Assembly (NCBI RefSeq): GCF_000024185.1
Contig: NC_013790.1
Span: forward strand, 953,501 to 1,017,500
Source: Methanobrevibacter ruminantium M1
GTDB lineage: Archaea; Methanobacteriota; Methanobacteria; Methanobacteriales; Methanobacteriaceae
Direction: 5' to 3'
DNA: 64,000 nt
Part shown: piece after piece, positions 41,935 to 49,695 of the stretch
Layout: every line of letters begins with the position of its first letter
Numbering within the stretch: position 1 is the first letter of the stretch
Made by a program: the position numbers and the translations under genes
Notes under the pieces: generated by a model
Told to the model about the DNA's origin: nothing
Seen by the model: only the letters and a program-made list of their open reading frames with translations
Databases searched by the model: none

Positions 41935-42882
41935 TTAAATTGTAAAAATCTTTGTTGTTCCAATAACCGCTTTTACAAATTCTTTCTTCTTTTCATTGTG
42001 TATGCCATGGCCACAGTCAAAGTATTCAACTTCAATATTTTCAATCAGATTCATCACCTGATTTAAGTCATCATCAGTTAAGGCGCCCTGGATAATGCCA
42101 TCTTCCCCTATTTTCGTATTTGCCTTTAAAAACAGGGTTTTGCACTTTATGTTTGAAAGTAGCTCAGCATAGTCTATATCACAGTTAAAGGAGTCATTAT
42201 AGAAGTTCTCTCCAAAATAAGGGTCATATTCCTCCATTCCATTAAAGGCCTCTAAAACATTTTTAGGCCAAAAGCGAACCTTCAAGGGCTTATCTGGATG
42301 TTTTTCTCTGTATTTTAATGCAGATGCTCCGGATTTATTTCTAATTTTTTCTCTTGAGCTTTCAGGGAAAAAGTTCCACATATACTGATTCATGAAGTAA
42401 TAATAGACAAAGTCCTTCTCCTCATCCTGATTGATGAAATTATGGCAGACTGTGGAAAGGTCATGATAGTTGTAATAGTCAAATCTTTTCTCTCCAGAGC
42501 TTGAAAAGAGAGGAGGGTCCTCCAGTATCAGATTGTCGCAAAGGTCTGATCTTGAAGAGATATAGCAGGCGATGAGCCCTCCTGAGGAATGGCCCAGTAC
42601 AGATATCTTTTCATCAGTTTTTGATTTGATAAAATCAATCAAGTCATCCCCCTGACTGACTATATTGTATTTATCCCTGTTGTGGGAGCTTTTTCCATGG
42701 CCGTAGCAATCCACAAGAATCAAATGAAATCTTTTAGACAAATCCTTTACCACATCAGAATAGCTACTTGAATTTGTGCTTTGGGCATGAATTATAAGCA
42801 GTATGGGATTGTCGTTGTCAATTTCATAATAATTTATCAAATTATTGTCATTTGTCTCGTATTTAAAGTTTTCCAGTTTCAT
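41935..42882 (-). CDS. Alpha/beta-fold hydrolase
   Basis: 315 residues. ILLIIHAQSTNSSSY is the oxyanion strand, the nucleophile elbow VLGHSSGGLIA (about 97-107) has the catalytic Ser in G-x-S-x-G, and the late EYFDCGHGIHNEKK has the catalytic His. The acid is probably Asp in the segment KTLFLKANTKIGEDG. Substrate is unknown (esterase, lactonase or haloperoxidase type). There is no signal peptide. It lies just after tRNA-Leu and back to back with locus B. Confidence 0.87.
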   Translation of the reverse strand: MKLENFKYETNDNNLINYYEIDNDNPILLIIHAQSTNSSSYSDVVKDLSKRFHLILVDCYGHGKSSHNRDKYNIVSQGDDLIDFIKSKTDEKISVLGHSSGGLIACYISSRSDLCDNLILEDPPLFSSSGEKRFDYYNYHDLSTVCHNFINQDEEKDFVYYYFMNQYMWNFFPESSREKIRNKSGASALKYREKHPDKPLKVRFWPKNVLEAFNGMEEYDPYFGENFYNDSFNCDIDYAELLSNIKCKTLFLKANTKIGEDGIIQGALTDDDLNQVMNLIENIEVEYFDCGHGIHNEKKKEFVKAVIGTTKIFTI

Positions 42883-43020
42883 TTTTTTCCCAATTTTTTC
42901 TCTTTTATCATTTTATTTTTTTATCTTTTTCTCTTTTTATCTTTTTTTAATTTAAACTAAGTTCAATAATCCTTTTTTCTAATTTAAATTTTCGATGATT
43001 GATCAAAGTCCTTGTTTTGA

Positions 43021-43162
43021 TATCAAATCAATTTTACAGTTTGAAGTCAATATTGTTTTGTTATTAAATCAATTTTACAGTTTGAAGTCAATATTGTAGC
43101 GATATCAAAACAATTTAACGATATCAAATCAATTTTACGAAGTAAAATCAATATTAAATCGA
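43021..43162 (+). repeat. Operator-like repeat array upstream of locus B
   Basis: Counterpart of the array at 37010: units start ATCAAATCAATTTTACAG or similar at about 43022, 43063 (two full copies of TTTGAAGTCAATATTGT), 43103 (short) and 43120 (with ATTTTACGAAGTAAAAT). It ends 14 bases before the TATA box. The similarity to locus A over 250 bases shows that the whole locus, not just the peptide, was duplicated. Confidence 0.7.
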
Positions 43163-43176
43163 AATAAACCGTTTAA

Positions 43177-43186
43177 TTTATAAATA
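43177..43186 (+). promoter_or_regulatory. TATA box of locus B toxin
   Basis: TTTATAAATA, 83 bases before the ATG at 43260, in the same position as in locus A. Confidence 0.65.
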
Positions 43187-43232
43187 ATGGAATTTAAACT
43201 AATATTGAAGGTTTTTGTTGCTTAAATAAAAA

Positions 43233-43249
43233 TTACAAAACAAAATATG
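43233..43249 (+). promoter_or_regulatory. Antisense target in the locus B leader
   Basis: TTACAAAACAAAATATG is the exact 17-nt complement of CATATTTTGTTTTGTAA in the small RNA at 43479-43495. Its last base is the first G of the Shine-Dalgarno GGAG (43249-43252), so pairing reaches into the binding site. Confidence 0.7.
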
Positions 43250-43259
43250 GAGATGTCTT

Positions 43260-43337
43260 ATGAAATTCGAACGGAACGAAATCATAACCATTTTTCTCGA
43301 ATTAGTCAAAATTATCATTTTGGTTTTTAAAGACTAA
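43260..43337 (+). CDS. 25-residue amphipathic peptide, candidate type I toxin (locus B)
   Basis: Begins MKFERNEIIT, continues IFLELVKIII and ends LVFKD; four conservative changes from the locus A peptide (D/E at 4, L/F at 12, M/V at 22, I/F at 23). GGAG lies 8 bases before the ATG. The gene sits between an alpha/beta hydrolase and the adhesin-like gene, in the 740-base gap between divergent and convergent neighbours. Same architecture as locus A: repeat array, TATA box, leader of about 55 nt, peptide, then a small RNA gene on the same strand. Confidence 0.75.
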   Translation: MKFERNEIITIFLELVKIIILVFKD

Positions 43338-43427
43338 TTCTGAACTCAGACTGTTGAATGCCAAAAAATATTAAGTTTTTTTTAATTTTTTCTTTGGTAA
43401 ACTTTTTCCTTCATCTTTTAAGAAAAG

Positions 43428-43440
43428 ATTATATATTATA
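43428..43440 (+). promoter_or_regulatory. TATA box of locus B small RNA
   Basis: GATTATATATTAT, the same box as for the other two RNA copies, about 25 bases before the presumed start near 43455. Confidence 0.6.
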
Positions 43441-43454
43441 ACTGTTATAATATT

Positions 43455-43535
43455 TATTGTGAGTACTCAAAGAGTTCACATATTTTGTTTTGTAAAAATT
43501 TAAAGTAAGAATTCATTTGAATTCTCACTTTAAGT
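43455..43535 (+). ncRNA. Candidate antitoxin small RNA (locus B)
   Basis: About 80 nt, about 118 bases after the peptide stop. It keeps GTGAGTACTC at the 5' side and a terminal hairpin (AAAGTAAGAATTCA/TGAATTCTCACTTT, 43502-43531, 13 of 14 pairs). Between them the pairing segment has diverged from locus A: CATATTTTGTTTTGTAA (43479-43495) replaces CAATATGTTGTA, matching the change in the locus B toxin leader. This covariation is the best evidence that the RNA and the peptide mRNA work together. Confidence 0.65.
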
Positions 43536-43622
43536 TTTTAATTAATTCTATTTATCTAAAAAACTATTTTTATTAATTAATTGTTAATTTTGCTTTTTTT
43601 TTATTTTAAACTAAGTTCAAAT

Positions 43623-46600
43623 CTATTTAATTGTTAATTTTGCTTTTGTTGTAACTGCAGCAAAGGTATCATCACCAGCATATTTTACAGTAAAACTATA
43701 TGTTCCCTTCTTATTTAGGCTTACCTTTACAGTAGCAACTCCTTTGGAATTGCTTGTCGCTGTATAAGTTTTGCCATTGACTGTAAATGTGATCTTCTTA
43801 CCGCTTACTGGATTTCCATTTCCACTCTTAAGGCTTGCATTCAATGTTTTTGTTTTTGCTGTTAATTTATATGATTTGTTTGGACTTGCAAGCTTTGGGC
43901 TTTGCTTATTAACAGTTATCTTAGCTACTTCAAATGCTCCAAGATAGTTCTCATCTCCAAGGAATCCTATGGCAAATGTGTAAGTTCCCTTATATGCGAG
44001 GTTTATTTGCAGCTTTGCGCTTCCGTTTTCATCTGTGACTCTGTCATAGACTCTTCCATTGAAACCTATTTTTATTGGCTTATTTGCTATCACTGTTCCG
44101 TTTTGGTCTTTTAATGTGACAACAAAGTACTCTCCAATTCTTCCATCTGCACTTGCTACAGCAGTGGTGGTCATGTTACTGCAATCTATCTTAGTGGATG
44201 CTCTGCTTGGACTCACTTCCTTATCCTCCTTTACGGTATATGCCTTAAGGCATACGGTCTTATTTAAAGGTGCAAGGTCACTCCAGCTTTCACCGTCAGC
44301 GCTTGCAAGGGACATTCCTTCAATATAATGCTGTCTTGAATATGCTTGGAAAGGAATGGAATTGCTTTTAAAGACGACTTTAAACACATCCCCTGCTTTT
44401 ATATGGATATATTCATCTAATTTGATTGTCCTGAAACCTGCAAATTCGCTCACTCCACTTTGTGAAAGCATCTTCTCACTATTTAGATAAACATCAAAGG
44501 AATAATCGATTCCTGATTCATTGAAGTAGGTTCCTACAGCTCCGATAAACTCATCATACTTTGAAACAAACTCATTGGAATAATAGTTGTAATTGGCATC
44601 GAATCCGACCAATCCAGTTAGGTCTGTCTGATAGTTCACATGATAGTCAATGTCATTTTCGAAGATATAGGCAACTGCAGCCCTTTGAGGGACAATTGCA
44701 TAATTGTCTATAGCATCAAATTTTGTGTAATCAGCAGTTGAAAAACCGGATAAGGAGTCCTTAGTTATCCAAGCAAATTTATGAAGCGGATCGTCATCAC
44801 CTTCCTCTAATTCAAAATAATTATCATCCCATCCTATAAGTGAAATGAAATGGGTTCCATGACTCATAATGGCAATGTCGTCACCTTCGGTTGGTAGTTC
44901 ACCATAAGGTCCGTTTATGCCTCGCTGAACAGTGACAGCGCCATATTTCAGTATGGCCCATTTTATCAATTCCACAGCGTCATCCCTTCCGGTATCTATA
45001 AACAGCACATCCTGAACATGAATTCTTTCATCCTCAAGGTCAGTGTCTGCAATCATTCCGCGGTCATCATATCCATTGTCAACAGGCAAAACCCCATACC
45101 AGCTTAATGCATAGCCTGGACCGCTATATGAAAAGCCTGTCAAGCTGTTTCTCTTGTCTCCTGAATAGAAATATTTCAATTGGAGCTTTTGAAGATAATT
45201 CTGTGAGAGGTTATATAAAACCCCTGAGGCTTTTGCAAATGAGGTTTCCAAAGAGGATATTGATGCAAATGCCCAGCAGTCAGTATTGTCTCCCTGAATT
45301 TTTGCAGAAGTTGTCCATCCCCAGTCTCTTGCGTCAAAGTGGGATGGGAGGCTGTCGACATTTATTTCATTTCCGGTCAAGTTAAGCTTTATTCCCTTGC
45401 TTTCAACTGAAACGATATAATCATGGTTGTCCATTAGGAAGATGTCATCATTTTTATCCACATTCTCAATTTTTGAATCGCTTGCAAAATCTGCATAAAC
45501 TGATACTCCTCCATTGTCAAAAGTGGAATTGGAGAAATAGGCAGCTACATCATGAGCATAGATTGCATTTGCAGTTCTCTCTCGTTCCTTAAGAGCCTTA
45601 TTATCAATGAACTTACAGTCATTGATTGTCAATTTTCCCTTGTCAAAGTATAATGCCCCTGCATTTTGACTTCCTTCATTGGCAGTAAAATTAGAGCCTT
45701 CAATCTTTGCATTGGTCCATGAGGAGTAGATCGCCCCTCCTTCAAAGCTGGCGCTATTGTTTTGGAAATTGGAATAGGAAATGTTTAAATAACCGCCTAA
45801 AATGGATATTGCTCCTCCAAACTTGGAGTGGCAGTCTGTGAAGTTGGAAGATTTTACAATTAAAGTTTCTACAATACCTTCAGAGCCTGAATCAAGGTCA
45901 AGATGGATTGCACCTCCATTGCTGGAAGATGAAAGATTATAAAATGTGCAATTCTCAATCAGCATGTCATTAGAGTGACGATAGACAAATGAATCTCCTT
46001 CTTCATAGGCAATAGGGAAATATTTTACAATGATTGCTCCTCCAGTGAAGTTTGAATTGGAATTGATGAATTTGGAGTTTTTAATAGAGAAATAGTCTCC
46101 CTTGTAGTTTATTATGCTTCCATGAACCCCTGTGAAATTCTCAAAGCTGGAATTTTCAATGACTAGTTGGCCCCTATTCTCTTTAATAGCAGAATCTAAA
46201 CAATTTGTCCCATCAAAATTTGAATTATAAATCTCTAATTTGTTAAATGGTCCGTCGAGATAATTTGCAAATGAATTTGAATAGAAATTACAGTTGTTTA
46301 TAGTCAAATTGCTAGGAAACATTATCGCAATCAATGAAAGATTTGAGGAACAATTAGTAAAGTTAACGTTATTAAAGGTCAATTGGCTGTCACTGATTAC
46401 AAATAGGGATTTATTGAAATTTGTGAAAGTCAAATCATTGATGGTAATGTTTGCTTCATTGGAAAATTTAAAGTTGAAATTTGATTTGCTGCTATCTATA
46501 ATATTATTATTTCCATTTATCACCAAATTTTCCATATAAAAAACCGCTGTATTCTCTTCATCACTTTCATCATGTTTATAGCTGTGAGTTAGATTAAATT

Positions 46601-46904
46601 CGCCGTCGCTTTTATTTAAATCTTCACAAAGCTGTTTGAAACTTGTTGATCCCCCTTCGGAAAGCTTTAAATCATCATCAGATTTCTGTAGCTCATCAGA
46701 GCAATCTGAAATAGGTTGAGCTTTTAAATTCTGATTATTATCATAGCAATTTGATGAAATAGGCTGAGCATTCAAGTCTTGATTTAATTCCACATCACTT
46801 GCATCATTAAGCATGTCAACTTGAGCATCGTTTGCTGAAACCGTTGAAATGCTGAATAAAATAAAAACGATAAATATAACTCCAAATATTGTTTTCCTCA
46901 TCAT
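43623..46904 (-). CDS. Adhesin-like protein with papain-type peptidase domain
   Basis: 1093 residues. A signal peptide (TIFGVIFIVFILFSISTVSA) is followed by a right-handed beta-helix region (about 100-450) with Pmp-like repeats (GGAIHLDLDSG, GGAISILGGYL, GGAIYSSWTNA). Then comes a C1 peptidase domain: FDARDWGWTTSAKIQGDNTDCWAFAS with the oxyanion Gln and catalytic Cys, HGTHFISLIGWDDNY with the catalytic His; the usual Asn (KNSWG) reads KDSLSG. Two Ig-like domains of about 90 residues end the protein (ITVNKQSP, then LTIK). Surface protein that may cleave pseudomurein-linked or host peptides; the altered third residue could weaken activity. Confidence 0.85.
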   Translation of the reverse strand: MMRKTIFGVIFIVFILFSISTVSANDAQVDMLNDASDVELNQDLNAQPISSNCYDNNQNLKAQPISDCSDELQKSDDDLKLSEGGSTSFKQLCEDLNKSDGEFNLTHSYKHDESDEENTAVFYMENLVINGNNNIIDSSKSNFNFKFSNEANITINDLTFTNFNKSLFVISDSQLTFNNVNFTNCSSNLSLIAIMFPSNLTINNCNFYSNSFANYLDGPFNKLEIYNSNFDGTNCLDSAIKENRGQLVIENSSFENFTGVHGSIINYKGDYFSIKNSKFINSNSNFTGGAIIVKYFPIAYEEGDSFVYRHSNDMLIENCTFYNLSSSSNGGAIHLDLDSGSEGIVETLIVKSSNFTDCHSKFGGAISILGGYLNISYSNFQNNSASFEGGAIYSSWTNAKIEGSNFTANEGSQNAGALYFDKGKLTINDCKFIDNKALKERERTANAIYAHDVAAYFSNSTFDNGGVSVYADFASDSKIENVDKNDDIFLMDNHDYIVSVESKGIKLNLTGNEINVDSLPSHFDARDWGWTTSAKIQGDNTDCWAFASISSLETSFAKASGVLYNLSQNYLQKLQLKYFYSGDKRNSLTGFSYSGPGYALSWYGVLPVDNGYDDRGMIADTDLEDERIHVQDVLFIDTGRDDAVELIKWAILKYGAVTVQRGINGPYGELPTEGDDIAIMSHGTHFISLIGWDDNYFELEEGDDDPLHKFAWITKDSLSGFSTADYTKFDAIDNYAIVPQRAAVAYIFENDIDYHVNYQTDLTGLVGFDANYNYYSNEFVSKYDEFIGAVGTYFNESGIDYSFDVYLNSEKMLSQSGVSEFAGFRTIKLDEYIHIKAGDVFKVVFKSNSIPFQAYSRQHYIEGMSLASADGESWSDLAPLNKTVCLKAYTVKEDKEVSPSRASTKIDCSNMTTTAVASADGRIGEYFVVTLKDQNGTVIANKPIKIGFNGRVYDRVTDENGSAKLQINLAYKGTYTFAIGFLGDENYLGAFEVAKITVNKQSPKLASPNKSYKLTAKTKTLNASLKSGNGNPVSGKKITFTVNGKTYTATSNSKGVATVKVSLNKKGTYSFTVKYAGDDTFAAVTTKAKLTIK

Positions 46905-47408
46905 TTCATAACCTCACATTAAATAAATATAGATATGTTCATTTTGTTATAAAAAACTTCACCAAAGTAAAGTAAATAGATAAATGAGTTAAATAATAAG
47001 TGAATTATCTATTTAATTATCATTGTTTTGTTTAGAGCTTGTATTTTTTCGCCCCTTCATGTAAACTTTAGGCATTATGTCTTTGCCTAGATATTGATGA
47101 TTTATGTTTTAAAAAAATAGTTTAAATGAGTAATATTAGAATATCAGAAATGGAAAAATAAAAAAATAGAAAAAATTAATAAAGAAAAATAAATTTTAAA
47201 GGATTATTAATAAAGAAAAATAATTAGAATATCAGAAATAGAAAAAAATAGAAAAAAAATAGTAAAGAAAAATAAATTTTAAAGGATTATTAATAAAGAA
47301 AAATAATTAGAATATCCGAAATAGAAAAAAAATAGAAAAAAATAGTAAAGAAAAATAAATTTTAAAGGATTATTAATAAAGAAAAATAAATTTTAAAGGA
47401 TTATTCAA
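46905..47408. repeat. Gap with tandem ~95-bp AT repeats
   Basis: From about 47140 to 47404 a unit of about 95 bases containing TTAAAGGATTATTAATAAAG and AGAATATC(A/C)GAAAT is repeated about 2.7 times. It lies between the adhesin-like gene start and the convergent aldo/keto reductase. No gene. Confidence 0.7.
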
Positions 47409-48554
47409 TCATTCATTCCCAAATCCATAAATTCCAGTTTCAAAGGTTTTTGCAACATCCTTTAAAACTTCAGGTATGTTGATTTTCTGCGGACATTCCT
47501 CTATGCAGATTTCACATTCGGTGCAGTCAGAGGCTATTCCAACATCTGGAAGCTTTGAATAATTCAAGTAAGCGTTTCCATGAGGGGTCCACTCATCTGT
47601 ATCAAGCAGCTTATGCTTATTATAGATGTCAAAGAGCTTTGCTATATCAATATTGCTTGAACAATTGTCAACACAGTATCTGCATTTGGTACAGTCTACA
47701 GTGATGTTCTTATTAATGATTTGAGAAACCTCCTTTAGAATCTCAATCTCATCATCATTCAACGGATCAGCATTTTTAAATTCCTCAATATTCTCTTCAA
47801 GCTGTTTGCTGTTGCTTGCACCAGTGAAAACAAGGCATACGCCATCAAGATTGGCTACAAATCTCATTGCCCATGAAATGACAGATTTGTCCGGATTATA
47901 ATCTTTCATAATTTTTTCTGCCTCTTGCGGAACATCTGCTAAAAATCCTCCTTTAAATGGTTCCATAATCATAACTTTCACATTATGTTTCTTTGCAACT
48001 TCCAAGCATTTTCGGGACTCGATTGCCTCATCTTCCCAGTCAAGATAGCTTATCTGAAGTAATACAAATTCCAATTCAGGATGCTTGCTTAAAATCCCAT
48101 CTAAGAATTCTGAATTTCCATGTGTTGATAAGCCAATATGCTTGATAAACCCATCTTCCTTTTTCTTTTGGATAAATGAATACAAGTCAACATTCTTCCA
48201 GGCGTTTTCTGTAAATCCGCTTACATTATGCAATAGATAATAGTCAAAGTAATCCAGACCGCAATTATCCAATTGCTGCTTGAAGAGACCTTCCAATTGT
48301 GACTCCTCAGTGATTACAAATAGAGGCAATTTAGTTGAAACGGTGAAAGAGTCCCTAGGATACCTTTCGACAACTGACTTTCTTAAGCTTTCTTCCCCAA
48401 TTCCTTCATGATAGACGAATGCAGTGTCAAAATGGTTGAATCCGCTTTCCATATACAAATCGACCATCTTGTTTACTTCATCATAATCGATGCTTTTAAA
48501 ATCGTTTTCATCAAGAAGGGGAAGTCTCATCATTCCCATACCTAATTTTGTCAT
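47409..48554 (-). CDS. Aldo/keto reductase with C-terminal ferredoxin domain
   Basis: 381 residues of the COG1453 type. The aldo/keto reductase barrel starts KLGMGMMRLP and includes FDTAFVYHEGIGE (catalytic Asp, Tyr), TVSTKLPL (Lys) and LLHNVSG (His). The C-terminal 90 residues carry two 4Fe-4S motifs, CTKCRYCVDNC and CTECEICIEECPQ. In anaerobes this class links the barrel to ferredoxin-like electron transfer; the substrate is unknown. Single gene. An ATG at 48554 is the only suitable start. Confidence 0.92.
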   Translation of the reverse strand: MTKLGMGMMRLPLLDENDFKSIDYDEVNKMVDLYMESGFNHFDTAFVYHEGIGEESLRKSVVERYPRDSFTVSTKLPLFVITEESQLEGLFKQQLDNCGLDYFDYYLLHNVSGFTENAWKNVDLYSFIQKKKEDGFIKHIGLSTHGNSEFLDGILSKHPELEFVLLQISYLDWEDEAIESRKCLEVAKKHNVKVMIMEPFKGGFLADVPQEAEKIMKDYNPDKSVISWAMRFVANLDGVCLVFTGASNSKQLEENIEEFKNADPLNDDEIEILKEVSQIINKNITVDCTKCRYCVDNCSSNIDIAKLFDIYNKHKLLDTDEWTPHGNAYLNYSKLPDVGIASDCTECEICIEECPQKINIPEVLKDVAKTFETGIYGFGNE

Positions 48555-48817
48555 AATAACACATCTGTTTATTTGAATCTAGTTAAAACTTTTAAATCTT
48601 AGTTAAAACTTTATTGTTCTTATTATATAATGATGATTATCCGTTTTTAAGAACAGACTAAATATTTCGTAAAACTTTGGTTTTTCAAATTTCAATTTTC
48701 AAAAAATCTTGGAAATCAACTTTCCTTTCTCAATAAGTAATATAGCACTATTATGCGATACTTTTATATATTACAAATTAAAAATATTATATCAATCATG
48801 AGTATGGAGGTGAAAAT

Positions 48818-49018
48818 GTGAGTGAAATACCAGTTGCACCAGTTGTACGTATCTTAAAAGAAGCAGGTGCAGAAAGAATTACTGATGACGCTAAAAAAGC
48901 ATTTGCTGACGCAGTGGAAGCTTCCGCTGAAGAATTAGCTAAAAAAGTCATCAAAGCAGCAGCACACGCTGGCAGAAAGACCGTAACTGTAGATGACATC
49001 AAATTCGTCTGCGAATAG
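48818..49018 (+). CDS. Archaeal histone
   Basis: 66 residues of the HMf/HMt type: IPVAPVVRILKEAGAERIT, DDAKKAFADAVEASAEEL and GRKTVTVDDIKFVCE give the three helices of the histone fold. Intergenic DNA wrapping as dimers and higher oligomers is well known for this family. The start is GTG at 48818, 6 bases after GGAGGTG. Codon use is biased (GCA, GCT, AAA) as in a highly expressed gene. A separate, twice-longer histone-fold protein is encoded at 12782. Confidence 0.97.
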   Translation: MSEIPVAPVVRILKEAGAERITDDAKKAFADAVEASAEELAKKVIKAAAHAGRKTVTVDDIKFVCE

Positions 49019-49119
49019 ACTTTTTGCTTTAATCTAAAATTATTTTTAAAATTTTTTTCTATTTTTTCTATTTTTTCTATTTTTTTATCATTTATGGATT
49101 CATGGCTATGCATGGACTA
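49019..49119. other. T-rich gap after the histone gene
   Basis: T-rich runs including CTATTTTTTCTATTTTTT just after the stop suggest the end of transcription. Nothing else. Confidence 0.3.
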
Positions 49120-49278
49120 ACATTCTTGAATTAACTGCAGAACCTTCCGCAAATCTTTTATTGGTTCAGCTATTTCTGGTGAAGGTTTGGTAAACGTTTA
49201 AGTGGAACCAGTAAGATACTTATGGCACCTTTAACCGGCAAACTTCTATTAAGGGATTTGCCTAAATCCGACAAATAA
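49120..49278 (+). pseudogene. C-terminal remnant of an AIM24/TIGR00266-like gene
   Basis: The translation runs FRKSFIGSAISGEGLVNV in one frame and, after a one-base shift, SGTSKILMAPLTGKLLLRDL followed by PKSDK and stop. SGEGLVN and SGTxKILMAP are typical of the C-terminal half of AIM24-family proteins. There is no start codon with a binding site and no N-terminal half, so this is a decayed fragment with a frameshift. Confidence 0.5.
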
Positions 49279-49512
49279 TTGGGGAAAGTTTTTAAAAATT
49301 CTTTAACAGGCTACTTTGGATATCTTTTTAATTTTTCGTATCCTGTTAGTTAAATTATTTCTTTTAAAAAAAATTTAGGGTCCATTTGAAGTTTTATCAA
49401 AGAAAAATCAAATGATATATATCTTAATAAATCAAATCTAATTCTATAATATAGTTAAAAGAGGTGCACTTAGTAAGATATCTAAGTTAATTAAGCATTA
49501 TCTTTATATTAT

Positions 49513-49588
49513 GGGAAATAGTCTTAAAAAAAAAAATTAAACCTTTACAAATAAACTTTATCTTTTTTTTTATTAATGATTAGTTCCC
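49513..49588 (+). ncRNA. Inverted-repeat element 4
   Basis: 76 bases with ends GGGAAATAGTC and GATTAGTTCCC (9 of 11 pairs). It shares about 80 percent or more of its length with element 5 at 58595, including the interior ATTAAACCTTT(A/T)CAAATAAA. TTTATATTA stands directly before the left arm, too near to be the promoter of a full hairpin. Likely a mobile or structural element; transcription is uncertain. Confidence 0.45.
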
Positions 49589-49695
49589 ATTTTTACTAAT
49601 TTTCTATTTTTGAGTGCTTTAATAATATGGATTTAAATAGTCTAAAAAGAGCAGCACTCCTTAAATGCAAAATTTCTATTTTGATTAATTCTAAT

